Shown: positions 25,408 through 35,914, numbered from the stretch's first letter. The stretch is 64,000 nt of DNA from Pseudonocardia sp. TRM90224 (GCF_021245725.1 NZ_JAJGSX010000021.1:1-64000), one strand, 5' to 3'. Notes: generated by a model not told the origin, from the sequence alone. Numbers and translations: made by a program.

Positions 25408-26456
25408 TCCCCCAACACGTCTCCACGGCTGCCGACCCGTTCGACCGGGGCAAGGAGCTGGGCGCCGCGTTCCGGGAGCCGTTGCGCAACGGGTTCGAGG
25501 GCTACCAGCGGCTGTTCGCCGAGCACGGTGCGGCGGAGCCGCAGGTCAGGGAGTGGGGCGCGGCCGCGCTCGACGCGGCCCGCGGCTGGGCACCCGACCT
25601 CGCGGCCGAGATGGACGGCTTCGCCGAGGGCTCGGGTCTCGCGCCGTGGCAGGTGGGCGCGCTGAACGGGCGCACCGAGGTGCTCGCCGCGGTGCGCGCC
25701 GGCGGCGAAGGGGAGTGCTCGACGGCCGTGGTGCGCTCCGGCGGGGCGCCGGTGACGGTGCAGACGTGGGACTGGCTCGACTGGCTGCGCGCCGGGATGC
25801 TCCTGTGGACGATCGAGGGCCCCGACGGGCCCGTGCGCACGTTCACCGAGGTCGGGATCGTCGGCAAGATCGGCGTCTCGGGGCACGGCGTCGGCGTGCA
25901 CTTCAACGTGCTGCGCCACGCCACCGACAGCGCCGACATCGGCGTGCCCGTGCACGTCGTCGCCCGCCGGATCCTCGACGAGGCCAGGTCGACCGCCGAT
26001 GCGGTGGCGCTGGCCCGCTCGGCGCGGCTCTCGGCGTCGACGGTGCTCACCGTCGTGACCGCGGACGACGCGGTGGTGCTGGAGCTGAGCCCGGCCGGCG
26101 TCGGCGTCGTGCACCCCGACGCGGCGGGAACGCTCCTGCACACCAACCACTTCCTCGACGCCGCGCTGGCGCCGGGGGAGCGCACGCTCGCCCACGAGTC
26201 CACGTCCTACGACCGGCTCGACCAGCTGCGCGCGCTCGCCGGCGCGCTCGGCGTCGAGGACCACTCAGCGCGGGCGCACCTGCTCCGATCACACGGGAGC
26301 GGCGCCGTGTGCGCGCACGCGGACCCCGCTCAGCCGCTGGTGGACCGGTGGGAGTCGCTCGCGACGATCGCGCTCGACGTCACGAACGGCCGCCTGCACG
26401 CCCACACCGGCGGCCCGTGCCGGGTGACCGCGGACACCTGGCAGACCCTCGGCTGA
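25404..26456 (+). CDS. C45 family autoproteolytic acyltransferase/hydrolase (AAT-like)
   Basis: A 350-residue Ntn hydrolase related to isopenicillin-N acyltransferase (peptidase C45). The likely nucleophile and autoprocessing site is Cys105 in GECSTAVV, preceded by LNGRTEVL; VTVQTWDWLDW and GVGVHFNVLRH follow. Family members cleave or transfer acyl groups on small amides and peptides. It overlaps the P1 peptidase by ATGA and ends the operon. A job in removing N-acyl groups from imported peptides, before or after the aminopeptidase, is inferred from context. There is no other sign of beta-lactam biosynthesis. Confidence 0.82.
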   Translation: MIPQHVSTAADPFDRGKELGAAFREPLRNGFEGYQRLFAEHGAAEPQVREWGAAALDAARGWAPDLAAEMDGFAEGSGLAPWQVGALNGRTEVLAAVRAGGEGECSTAVVRSGGAPVTVQTWDWLDWLRAGMLLWTIEGPDGPVRTFTEVGIVGKIGVSGHGVGVHFNVLRHATDSADIGVPVHVVARRILDEARSTADAVALARSARLSASTVLTVVTADDAVVLELSPAGVGVVHPDAAGTLLHTNHFLDAALAPGERTLAHESTSYDRLDQLRALAGALGVEDHSARAHLLRSHGSGAVCAHADPAQPLVDRWESLATIALDVTNGRLHAHTGGPCRVTADTWQTLG

Positions 26457-26487
26457 CGGCCGCGAATGGTTCACCTGGGGGTTGGGG

Positions 26488-26544
26488 AGGGCAGGAAAGC
26501 CACTTTCCTGCCCTGTGGGGGCCGGAAAGTGGCTTTCCTGCCCT
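26488..26544. repeat. P1 palindromic element, copy 3
   Basis: The left half AGGGCAGGAAAG-CCA-CTTTCCTGCCC is a perfect palindrome at 26488-26514, followed after 6 bp by the GGAAAG-TGG-CTTTCC half ending at 26544. It lies between the convergent C45 and LacI genes, 32 bp after the C45 stop. A fourth copy follows 82 bp later. Confidence 0.85.
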
Positions 26545-26625
26545 CGCGTGCGCCGAGCCTGCGAGCCCGGTCGCCCCGTCCGCACGCGCCCGGCGCACAC
26601 CGGATGGATGCGGGACGCACACGTT

Positions 26626-26678
26626 GCCGGGAAAGCCACCTTCCCGGCCCCACACGCCGGGAAAGTGGCTTTCCAGGC
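26626..26678. repeat. P1 palindromic element, copy 4 (diverged)
   Basis: Halves 26626-26648 (GCCGGGAAAG-CCA-CCTTCCCGGC) and 26656-26678 keep the CCA/TGG centres but the outer arms changed from GGCAGG to GCCGGG with matching changes on both sides. Compensated changes suggest that pairing is maintained. It lies 21 bp from the LacI stop. Confidence 0.8.
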
Positions 26679-26698
26679 ACCCCGCCGGCCCGCCCCGC

Positions 26699-27697
26699 TC
26701 ACCCACCGCGGGTGGACGCGCGGACGTCCAGCCCGATCGGCAGCACCTGCTCCGTCCCGTGCGGCGCGCGCCCGGCGATGATGTCGAGCAGCAGCCGCGC
26801 GGACGCTGCGCCGGCTTCGCGGGGACGCAGGTCGATCGCCGTGATGGGCGGGTCGCTGTGCTGCTGCGGTGTCGAGTCGACGCACGCGGCGAGCAGCAGG
26901 TCGGTGCCGACGGCGCGACCCGCCTCGCGCAGCGCGGGCAGCGCGGCGACGGCGGACCCGTCCGGGGCGCAGACCAGCGCGTCCATGCCCGGGTCGGTGA
27001 CGAGCAGCGAGCCGACGGTCTCGCGCACGACCTCGGACGTCGCCCCATAAGGCAGTTCGCGCAGGATGGGCGGGCAGTCGTGGCCGCGGCACCACTCCAG
27101 GAAGGCGCGTTGCAGGGTGGCACCCCAGTCGCTCACCGAGCTGGACGCGAGGAGCGCGGGCCGGCGCGCCCCGGCCGCGAGCAGGTGGTCGAGCAGCTCG
27201 GTGAGCATGGCGCCGTGGTCGGAGAGCACCACGCCGGCGGCGCTGCCCGGCCCGGGGTACCGCTCGCAGGTGACCACGGGGATGTCGGCCGCCATGATCC
27301 GTGCGGCGACGGGGTCGGTGGCGAGCGGGTCGCCGAGCACCAGCCCGTCGACGCGGTGGAAGCGGCCGTCGGAGCCGGCGTGCCGCCCGGTGATCAGCAC
27401 GACGTCGAGGTCCTGTGCGCCGGCCTCGTCGACGACGCCGAGGACGAACGACATGAAGTACTCGGAGCGGGTCAGGATCTCGGGGAGGTGCAGCCCGATC
27501 GCGCCGGTGCGGGCCCCACGCAGCGAGCGCGCCGCCGTGTTGGGGCTGTAGCGCATCCGCGCGGCGGTCTGCTCGACCAGCTCCCTCGTTCGCGCCGAGA
27601 CGCGGCCCGAGTTGCGCAACGCAGCCGACGCCGTGGTCGTCGATACCCCTGCCGCCCTCGCCACCTCGACGAGGGTGACTGGCCCGACCCGGCCCAT
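26699..27697 (-). CDS. LacI-family transcriptional regulator
   Basis: A 332-residue regulator. The N-terminal helix-turn-helix reads TLVEVARAAGVSTTTASAAL, and the hinge has YSPNTAARSLRGARTGAIG. The periplasmic-binding-like effector domain follows. It is encoded 4 bp after the ClpL-like ATPase on the same strand and ends convergently with the peptide operon. Its ligand and targets are unknown; the peptide operon is a possible but unproven target. No obvious operator is visible in front of either. Confidence 0.88.
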   Translation of the reverse strand: MGRVGPVTLVEVARAAGVSTTTASAALRNSGRVSARTRELVEQTAARMRYSPNTAARSLRGARTGAIGLHLPEILTRSEYFMSFVLGVVDEAGAQDLDVVLITGRHAGSDGRFHRVDGLVLGDPLATDPVAARIMAADIPVVTCERYPGPGSAAGVVLSDHGAMLTELLDHLLAAGARRPALLASSSVSDWGATLQRAFLEWCRGHDCPPILRELPYGATSEVVRETVGSLLVTDPGMDALVCAPDGSAVAALPALREAGRAVGTDLLLAACVDSTPQQHSDPPITAIDLRPREAGAASARLLLDIIAGRAPHGTEQVLPIGLDVRASTRGG

Positions 27698-27701
27698 GCG
27701 G

Positions 27702-29801
<2,100 letters not shown>

Positions 29802-29879
29802 GGTGGACGACCCGGGTGTTTCGTCAGGGCCGCCGTACTAGGGTTGGCCGCGTCCGCACCGAGGGGATAGGAGCGATAC

Positions 29880-30455
29880 GTGGCTGTCACGCTGGTCAAG
29901 GGCGGGAACGTCAGTCTCAGCAAGGAGGCGCCCGGCCTCACCAACGTCCTGGTAGGCCTCGGATGGGACGTCCGCAGCACCACCGGTGCCGATTACGACC
30001 TGGACGCCTCGGCGATCCTCCTCAACGCCAACGGCAAGGTCATCTCCGACAACCACTTCGTCTTCTTCAACAACCTGACCAGCCCCGACGGCACCGTCGA
30101 GCACACCGGCGACAACCTCACCGGTGAGGGTGAAGGCGACGACGAGGCGATCAAGGTGAACCTCGCGGCGATGGCGCCGGAGGTCACGAAGGTCGTGTTC
30201 CCGGTGAGCATCTACGACGCCGATCAGCGTGGGCAGAACTTCGGCCAGGTCACCAACGCGTTCATCCGGGTCGTCAACGCGGCCGACGGGCGCGAGATCA
30301 CCCGGTTCGACCTGTCGGAGGACGCGTCGACGGAGACCGCGATGGTGTTCGGTGAGCTCTACCGCCACGGCGGCGAGTGGAAGTTCCGCGCGGTCGGCCA
30401 GGGCTACGCGTCGGGCCTCGCAGGCATCGCGCGCGACTACGGCGTCAACGTCTGA
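29880..30455 (+). CDS. terD: TerD-family calcium-binding stress protein
   Basis: A 191-residue TerD protein: [40 protein letters not shown] and the acidic calcium-binding segments YDLDAS and [15 protein letters not shown] are all typical. GTG 29880 follows AGGAG with a 7-base gap. TerD proteins are linked to tellurite, phage or general stress, usually in clusters with TerA-C and TerZ. Here it stands alone beside the ClpL-like ATPase, with 78 bp between the divergent starts, so a chemical resistance role should not be assumed. Confidence 0.9.
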   Translation: MAVTLVKGGNVSLSKEAPGLTNVLVGLGWDVRSTTGADYDLDASAILLNANGKVISDNHFVFFNNLTSPDGTVEHTGDNLTGEGEGDDEAIKVNLAAMAPEVTKVVFPVSIYDADQRGQNFGQVTNAFIRVVNAADGREITRFDLSEDASTETAMVFGELYRHGGEWKFRAVGQGYASGLAGIARDYGVNV

Positions 30456-30491
30456 TCCGTCAGATCCTCAGATCCGTCCGGGCCGTGTACT

Positions 30492-30508
30492 CCGCCTGAG
30501 GTAGGCGG
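30492..30508. terminator. Possible hairpin terminator after terD
   Basis: CCGCCT at 30492-30497 pairs with AGGCGG at 30503-30508 across a 5-base loop, 37 bp after the terD stop. The stem is short and there is no U-tract. Confidence 0.35.
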
Positions 30509-30562
30509 GGCTGCGCTCGCAGGCTGACGACACCGCCGCATCCCGCGGCCGACAATCAGCCG

Positions 30563-31291
30563 GTGCAGGTGATGAGCGAGCGGCGGTCGCAGCCTCTGCT
30601 GCGGCCCCGCAAGGTGTGGGCGATGCTCGCGCTCGGCGTGGTCGTCGGCTCGGTGGCGATCTCGCCGTACGTGACGCTCGACATGGGGTCGAGCCGGCTC
30701 GCGGTGACCGGCGCGCTGTACTACGCGCTGCTCGTGGGGCACATCGGCACGGCGATGGTCGCGCTGGTGCTCGGGCCGTTGCAGTTCGTCCCCGCCATCC
30801 GGGCCCGGCGCCGGGTGCACAAGCGCATCGGGCGCACGTACCTGTTTGCCGGCGTGGTGCCCTCCGCGGTGCTCGCGGTACCGGTCGCGATCATGTCGGG
30901 GCGGCTGGTCACGCAGGTCGGGCTCTCGATCCCCGCGGTGTTGTGGCTGGTCACGGCCTGGCTGGCGGTGCGGGCGATCCGCCGGGGCGACGTCGAGGCG
31001 CACCGCTCGTGGATGGCGCGCAACTATGCGCTGACGTTCCTCGCGATAACGGCGCGGATCATCGTCCCGTTGCTGCTGGTGGGGCAGATCGCGACCGGTT
31101 CGGTCACGGCGGGTGGTGCGGCGGCCGCGGCGTCGGGGCTGATCCCGATCGGGCAGGTGCTCGGCTGGGTGGTGAACCTCGCCGTCGCGGAGGCGTTCAT
31201 CCGGCTACGTCGGAGGGCGCACGCGGCGCAGGCGGACCGCCGCCGTGCCGCCCGCGATGTCGAGCGCCGCGAGCAGGGTGCGCCGGGCTGA
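30563..31291 (+). CDS. DUF2306 membrane protein
   Basis: A 242-residue membrane protein with six to seven hydrophobic segments. The DUF2306 features are the first helix after RPRKVWAMLALGVVVGS, the HIGTAMVALVLGPLQF segment, and RVHKRIGRTYLFAGV. EAHRSWMARNYALTF holds the conserved HxxWMxRxY pattern, suggesting heme or electron transfer chemistry, but this is unproven. The C-terminal 30 residues are very Arg-rich. They overlap the convergent marR gene by 87 bp, so true stop usage deserves attention. ATG 30572 is an alternative start. Confidence 0.78.
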   Translation: MQVMSERRSQPLLRPRKVWAMLALGVVVGSVAISPYVTLDMGSSRLAVTGALYYALLVGHIGTAMVALVLGPLQFVPAIRARRRVHKRIGRTYLFAGVVPSAVLAVPVAIMSGRLVTQVGLSIPAVLWLVTAWLAVRAIRRGDVEAHRSWMARNYALTFLAITARIIVPLLLVGQIATGSVTAGGAAAAASGLIPIGQVLGWVVNLAVAEAFIRLRRRAHAAQADRRRAARDVERREQGAPG

Positions 31292-31681
31292 CTCCACCTG
31301 ATCGGCGCCGAGCGCGTCGGTGAGCTCGGCGACCAGCTCGGCCCTGACCTCGCGCGTGTCACGGACGGCGGCCCGGCCGCGTTCGGTGAGCTCGACCCGG
31401 CGCACGCGCCCGTCGGCCGCGTCGGAGGTGCGGCGGACGTACCCGGTGGCGTCCAGCTCGGTGGTCACCTTCGACGCCGCCTGCTGGGTCACGCCGAGGT
31501 GCTGCGCGAGCTCGCCGATCGTGATCGGGCCGTCGAGGAGGTGCTGGAACACGTAGCCGTGGCTGACGCGCAGCGCCGTGTGCCCACGCGCGCGGACCCG
31601 TTCGAGCGCGCGGTCGGTCAAGGCGAGCCCAGCGAGCTGGGCGACCACGGCGAAATCGAGCTGTTCATCGGTGACGGGCAC
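31205..31681 (-). CDS. MarR-family transcriptional regulator
   Basis: A 158-residue winged-helix regulator with ITIGELAQHLGVTQQAASKV as recognition helices and RRVELTERGRAAV as the wing. It is divergent from the PNPOx-type gene, and the 54-bp spacer holds a strong promoter and two inverted repeats. This makes it very likely the repressor of that gene and of itself. Its 3' end overlaps the DUF2306 gene by 87 bp on the opposite strand. Confidence 0.87.
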   Translation of the reverse strand: MPVTDEQLDFAVVAQLAGLALTDRALERVRARGHTALRVSHGYVFQHLLDGPITIGELAQHLGVTQQAASKVTTELDATGYVRRTSDAADGRVRRVELTERGRAAVRDTREVRAELVAELTDALGADQVESARRTLLAALDIAGGTAAVRLRRVRPPT

Positions 31682-31698
31682 CGGCGAACTCTACGGCA

Positions 31699-31735
31699 GG
31701 TTGACAACCTCAGTTACACAACTATGGTTGTGAAT
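31699..31735 (+). promoter_or_regulatory. MarR-controlled promoter with two inverted repeats
   Basis: TTGACA at 31701-31706 and TATGGT at 31723-31728 are separated by 16 bp. The inverted repeat CACAAC-TATG-GTTGTG at 31717-31732 covers the -10 box, and GGTTG-A-CAACC at 31699-31709 covers the -35 box. The expected transcription start at about 31735 is right at the ATG at 31736, so the message would be leaderless. Confidence 0.7.
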
Positions 31736-32230
31736 ATGGTTGCTGGATTCGTCGCGCTCGCCCACGAGATCGTCTGGTGCACGCTCGTCACGATCGACAC
31801 AGCCGGACGCCCTCGCTCGCGGGTGGTGCATCCCGTCTGGGAGGTGACCGGCGACGGTGAGCTGTTCGGCTGGCTCACGACCCGGTCGGGCACGCCGAAG
31901 CTGCGCCACATCGCCGCGACGCCGCACGTCTCGTGCTCCTACTGGCGGGAGAACCACGACACCGCGGTCGCCGAGTGCCACACCGACGTGGTCGACGACG
32001 AGATCGAGCGGAAGCGGGTGTGGGAGTTGCTCGCGGGCACCCCGGCGCCGGCGGGGTTCGACCCCGCCACGATCTGGCCGGGCGGGCCGCAGGACCCGGG
32101 CCTCACGCTCGTCCGGATGCGGCCGTGGCTGCTGCGCTTCGCGCGGGCGTCGGTGCTCGCGGCCGGCGGCCAACCGGAGATCCATCGAATCGGTAGTTCC
32201 ACGGCACTGCCGGCCGGTGACCATCACTAG
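31736..32230 (+). CDS. Pyridoxamine 5'-phosphate oxidase-like flavoprotein, leaderless
   Basis: A 164-residue PNPOx-like split-barrel protein. It has the pattern VALAHEIVWCTLVTIDTAGRP, SRVVHPVWEVTGD and GWLTTRSGTPKLRHIAATPHVSCSYW in segments. It would bind FMN or a related flavin such as F420. Earlier in-frame starts exist, but the promoter places transcription at the ATG at 31736. Divergence from a MarR gene suggests control by a small electrophile or antibiotic; this is inference. The ankyrin lipoprotein gene starts 10 bp downstream and may be co-transcribed. Confidence 0.8.
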   Translation: MVAGFVALAHEIVWCTLVTIDTAGRPRSRVVHPVWEVTGDGELFGWLTTRSGTPKLRHIAATPHVSCSYWRENHDTAVAECHTDVVDDEIERKRVWELLAGTPAPAGFDPATIWPGGPQDPGLTLVRMRPWLLRFARASVLAAGGQPEIHRIGSSTALPAGDHH

Positions 32231-32240
32231 CGTTCCGCCT

Positions 32241-32963
32241 ATGGGTGGACGGTGGCTCCGGTCGGCTGTTGGTGTGCTGGTGGGTGTGCTCGCGGTGGCC
32301 GGGTGCGCAGGCCCGCAGGCCTCGGAGACGTTCGCCGACGCGCGTGTCGTCCAGCTCGTCGACGCGGCCGGGGCGGGCGACCTCGCCGCCGTGCAGCGGT
32401 TGCGGGCGGAGGGCGTCGACCTGGAGTTCCGCGGTCTGCACGAGCGGACACCGCTGCTCTGGATGGTGCTCGCCGGCAACGAGCGCGGGGTGGGGACGCT
32501 CCTCGACGCCGGTGCCGACCCGGCGCTCGGCGACGTGAACGGCGACACCGCCGTGCATCTCGCCGCGGAGCTCCGTTCGACGCGGATGCTGAAGCTCCTG
32601 TTCGAGCGGGGGGCCGACCCGTCGACGCCGAACACCGTGACCCGGCGCAGCGCCATCCAGAACGCGTTGTTCAACGAGCGGCCGGAGACGGTCACGTTCC
32701 TGATCGAGAGCGGGATCGACGTCAACATGGCCGATCGCACCGGCAACACCGCACTGCACCAGGCCGCGAAGATCAACCAGGCCGACGCCGTGCTGGAGCT
32801 GCTGCGGGCGGGCGCCGATCCGACCCGGCGCAACGTGCAGGGTGTGACGTTCCAGCGGTTCCTCTACATGACCCCCGAGCGGATCCGCAGCCAGGAGTTC
32901 CAGCGGGGGATCGAGGCCGTCGAGCGCGAGCTGCAGCGGCAGGGGATCCCGATCGAGAAGTGA
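32241..32963 (+). CDS. Ankyrin-repeat lipoprotein
   Basis: A 240-residue exported lipoprotein with signal VGVLVGVLAVAGC; the lipobox Cys is residue 22. Four to five ankyrin repeats follow, with the usual pattern such as RTPLLWMVLAGNERGVGTLL, DTAVHLAAELRSTRMLKLL and NTALHQAAKINQADAVLELL. Ankyrin repeats bind proteins, so a scaffold or inhibitor role at the outer membrane face is plausible. It follows the flavoprotein gene by 10 bp on the same strand. Its partner is unknown. Confidence 0.85.
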   Translation: MGGRWLRSAVGVLVGVLAVAGCAGPQASETFADARVVQLVDAAGAGDLAAVQRLRAEGVDLEFRGLHERTPLLWMVLAGNERGVGTLLDAGADPALGDVNGDTAVHLAAELRSTRMLKLLFERGADPSTPNTVTRRSAIQNALFNERPETVTFLIESGIDVNMADRTGNTALHQAAKINQADAVLELLRAGADPTRRNVQGVTFQRFLYMTPERIRSQEFQRGIEAVERELQRQGIPIEK

Positions 32964-32981
32964 GCCGGGGCAGGGGCCCCA

Positions 32982-33599
32982 CTAGGCCATCGACTCGCGC
33001 ATACGCATGTGGAGGTTGGTGAGGGCTACGTCCTTGTTGAGCGGGTCGTGGGCCTGGTCGGGCTCGACCTTCCCGGCGATCCCGACCGTGTTCAACACAT
33101 TGAACATGCGTACGAGGTGGGCGATCCGTGCCTCTTCGCGGTCCATTGCGCGTTGCTCGCCGCGGGCCATGGCGAGGGTGCGGTCGATCCACAGGACCTC
33201 GATGTGGAGGTCGGCTTCCTGGAGGAGCCGGTGCATGTTCTCGCGCAGCTCGGTGGCCGGCACGCCGATCCAACTCACGATCGTCCTCGGACCGACCGGG
33301 AGGACTCGATCGCGCTGCTGGAGGTAGACCAGGTCGGCGGCATAGGCGTGGCCATATGTGCAGTAGCGGCAGCCGTTGTGGAGGGAGATCGCCATGCACG
33401 CCAGGTGGGTGCGCAGCGGTCCGAGCGTCGCGAGGGTGCGCTCGTAGCGCGGCATGTTGCGGACGAACCAGACCAGCGCCGGGACGGCCCCGAGGTGGGC
33501 GACGATGTAGGACATCAGCCGAGGAGGGAAGCCCCACAAGTGGCGGCCGATCTCCTCGAGCAGGCGGACGGAGAGCCCATCCAGCCGGCGGGCAGCCAT
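32982..33599 (-). CDS. AhpD-like (carboxymuconolactone decarboxylase fold) protein
   Basis: A 205-residue all-helical protein with the AhpD-type redox motif CRYCTYGH near residue 78, preceded by LHNG. Such proteins reduce peroxides or related oxidants through the CxxC pair with a nearby His. The start at 33599 has GGGGAGG upstream. The 19-bp gap to the convergent ankyrin gene leaves no room for anything else. Its exact substrate cannot be told. Confidence 0.75.
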   Translation of the reverse strand: MAARRLDGLSVRLLEEIGRHLWGFPPRLMSYIVAHLGAVPALVWFVRNMPRYERTLATLGPLRTHLACMAISLHNGCRYCTYGHAYAADLVYLQQRDRVLPVGPRTIVSWIGVPATELRENMHRLLQEADLHIEVLWIDRTLAMARGEQRAMDREEARIAHLVRMFNVLNTVGIAGKVEPDQAHDPLNKDVALTNLHMRMRESMA

Positions 33600-34078
33600 C
33601 CCGACCTCCCCTGACGTACTGTGAGCGACAGGCTACCGCGCACGACCGTGCGGGTGGGAGTGCGCCTTGTCACCTGTGGACGGACGAGGCTCGAACCAGC
33701 CGTTCGGAGCAGTGCAGGCGACCGAGGTTGTGCACATTCGCTCGATCGGGTGCGGCCGAACGGCGGTTGTCCACAGGTGTCGGATCCGGCCGTCGAAGGC
33801 CTGCCGACCGTGCCATCGTCGAAGCATGGACAGCACCCCGCACCGACATCCACGAAACGGGCCTCCCGGGCCGGAGCCCGAGGAGCGCCCTGAACAACTG
33901 GGACCTACTGCGCGGCGCCCAGGCGGCGCCCTCGCGGCGTTGCGCGAATACGTCGATACAACAGCGGTATCGCCGCATCCGCGCGCCTTGCGAGGACACC
34001 ACCTGAACGCCGCTCGCTACGGCCCCAGTCGTTCAGGACCCCCTAGGCGTTACCGGAAGTTACATCTAACGTCGGCGC
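33600..34078. other. Gene-poor intergenic stretch with a long inverted repeat
   Basis: This 479-bp stretch lies between the divergent AhpD-like and GMC oxidoreductase genes. It contains the inverted repeat described separately at 33671-33779. An ATG frame from 33826 runs through to 34086 and overlaps the GMC start; its 86 residues are Pro/Arg-rich and show no family, so it is not annotated as a gene. A TCTAAC box at about 34065-34070 ends 8 bp before the GMC start and may be its -10 region. Confidence 0.5.
33671..33779. repeat. Long imperfect inverted repeat
   Basis: CACCTGTGGAC at 33671-33681 pairs exactly with 33769-33779. Further in, AACCaGCCGTTCGG at 33694-33707 pairs with CCGAACGGCGGTT at 33756-33768, with one bulged base. 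The two paired blocks are adjacent on the right but separated by 12 bases on the left. It could form a two-part stem in RNA or mark an old mobile element. Confidence 0.55.
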
Positions 34079-35875
34079 ATGGCTGAACGCCCCAGCGCGG
34101 TTCCCGACGTCGAGCCCGAGCCCGATGTCGCGCCCGATTTCGATGTTGATGTCGATGTTGATGTTGTTGTGGTCGGCTCCGGCTTCGGGGGCAGCGTCGC
34201 CGCGCTCCGGCTCACCGAGAAGGGCTACCGCGTCGCGGTGGTCGAGGCGGGTCGCCGGTTCGCCGACGACGAGTTCGCGACGACCTCGTGGGACCTGCGC
34301 CGCTATCTGTGGGCGCCGAGGTTGCGGTGTTTCGGGATCCAGCGCATCCACGTGCTGCGCAACGTCATGGTGCTCGCCGGGGCGGGCGTCGGCGGCGGGT
34401 CGCTGGTCTACGCGAACACGCTCTACCGGCCGCTCGCGCCGTTCTTCGCGGATCGGCAGTGGGCGCACATCACCGATTGGGCGGCGGAGCTGGCGCCGTT
34501 CTACGACCAGGCGAGCCGGATGCTCGGTGTCGTCACCAACCCGACGACGACCCCGGCCGACGAGGTGATGCAGCAGGTCGCAGCCGACATGGGCGTCGCC
34601 GACACCTTCGGTCCCACACCGGTCGGCGTCTACTTCGGTGAGCCGGGACGGCGGGTGCCTGATCCGTACTTCGGTGGCGCCGGACCGGAGCGCACGGGAT
34701 GCACGGAGTGCGGCGCGTGCATGGTCGGCTGCCGGGTCGGCGCGAAGAACACGCTCGTGAAGAACTACCTGTACCTCGCCGAACAGCGCGGGGCGCGGGT
34801 GCTCCCGTTGACGACGGTCACCGGGGTGCGGCAGCTGCCCGGCGGCGGCTGGGCGGTCACCACCAGGCGCACGGGCGCCTCGATGAGAAAGGGGGAACGC
34901 ACGATCACGGCGGGGCAGGTCGTCCTCGCGGCGGGCACGTGGGGCACGCAGAACCTCCTGCACCGGATGCGGGCGCAGGGTGTGCTCCCCGGGATCTCGC
35001 CGAGGCTGGGCGAGCTGACCAGGACGAACTCGGAGGCGATCATCGGTGCGGCGCGACGCACCGTCGACCCCGATCGGGACTTCTCGCGTGGGGTCGCCAT
35101 CACGTCGTCGATCCATCCCGACGAGATCACCCACATCGAGCCGGTGCGCTACAGCAAGGGCAGCAACGCCATGGGGTTGTTGCAGACGCTCGCGACCGAC
35201 GGCTCGGCCCGGACACCGAGGTGGGTGCAGTTCGTCCTGCAGGTGGTGCGGCACCCGCTCCGCTTCGTCCGCATGATGTCGGTGCGGCGGTGGAGCGAGC
35301 GCACGTTGATCCTGCTCGTGATGCAGAGTCTCGACAACTCGATCACCACGTTCGTCAAGCGGGGGATGTTCGGCCGGAGCGTCCTCAGCTCCAAGCAGGG
35401 TCACGGTGCACCGAACCCTGCGTTCATCCCCGCCGGTCACCAGGCCAACGAGCTCACGGCCGCCCGCATCGGCGGCGACCCAGGAGGCACATGGGGAGAG
35501 CTGTTCAACATCCCGCTCACCGCCCACTTCATCGGCGGATGCGCGATCTCCGACGACCCCGGGAAGGGGGTGATCGATCCGTACCACCGCGTCCACGGCT
35601 ATCCAGGGCTCTCCGTCGTCGACGGTGCGGCGATCTCCGCCAACCTCGGGGTGAACCCGTCGTTGACGATCACCGCGCAGGCGGAGCGAGCGTTCGCCTT
35701 CTGGCCGAACAAGGGCGCGCCCGACCCGCGTCCCGAGCAGGGCGAGCCGTACCAGCGGCTCACCCCGGTCGCACCGGAGCGGCCGGCGGTGCCGGCAACA
35801 GCGCCGGGGGCGTTGCGGCTCACGGTCCTCCCGGCCGAGCGGGAGGTCCCGGAAGGCGCGCACGCCGAGCGCTAG
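34079..35875 (+). CDS. GMC-family oxidoreductase (ChoD / cholesterol-oxidase-like)
   Basis: A 598-residue FAD enzyme. The dinucleotide-binding motif VVVVGSGFGGSVAALRL starts near residue 30, with EAG as the ribose-binding acid. The GMC/ChoD layout is further shown by VLAGAGVGGGSLVYAN and the C-terminal HFIGGCAISDD and NLGVNPSLTITAQAE. A cysteine cluster CTECGACMVGC near residue 207 is shared with mycobacterial ChoD and could hold a metal or disulfide. It probably oxidises a sterol or other bulky alcohol. The N-terminus has an acidic Asp-Val repeat encoded by GAT/GTT codons that are unusual for this genome. Confidence 0.85.
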   Translation: MAERPSAVPDVEPEPDVAPDFDVDVDVDVVVVGSGFGGSVAALRLTEKGYRVAVVEAGRRFADDEFATTSWDLRRYLWAPRLRCFGIQRIHVLRNVMVLAGAGVGGGSLVYANTLYRPLAPFFADRQWAHITDWAAELAPFYDQASRMLGVVTNPTTTPADEVMQQVAADMGVADTFGPTPVGVYFGEPGRRVPDPYFGGAGPERTGCTECGACMVGCRVGAKNTLVKNYLYLAEQRGARVLPLTTVTGVRQLPGGGWAVTTRRTGASMRKGERTITAGQVVLAAGTWGTQNLLHRMRAQGVLPGISPRLGELTRTNSEAIIGAARRTVDPDRDFSRGVAITSSIHPDEITHIEPVRYSKGSNAMGLLQTLATDGSARTPRWVQFVLQVVRHPLRFVRMMSVRRWSERTLILLVMQSLDNSITTFVKRGMFGRSVLSSKQGHGAPNPAFIPAGHQANELTAARIGGDPGGTWGELFNIPLTAHFIGGCAISDDPGKGVIDPYHRVHGYPGLSVVDGAAISANLGVNPSLTITAQAERAFAFWPNKGAPDPRPEQGEPYQRLTPVAPERPAVPATAPGALRLTVLPAEREVPEGAHAER

Positions 35876-35914
35876 TAGTCGGGAGTCGAGAGCGGGAGCG
35901 GGCACACTCGGCAT

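Noticed and set aside
25404-26456. Beta-lactam biosynthesis gene
   Set aside because: The protein is AAT-like, but there is no ACV synthetase or isopenicillin N synthase and its operon is an importer.
26466-27050. Frames reading through the P1 elements, with repeated GKATFLP or ESHFPAL peptides
   Set aside because: These are translations of the palindromic DNA elements; the same peptides recur wherever P1 occurs, so they reflect DNA repeats and not proteins.
29880-30455. Tellurite resistance locus
   Set aside because: Only one TerD gene is present without TerA, TerB, TerC or TerZ, so a resistance operon is not supported.
33826-34086. Possible 86-residue gene upstream of the GMC oxidoreductase
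   Set aside because: Pro/Arg-rich, no family, no good ribosome binding site, and it overlaps the GMC start; left as intergenic.
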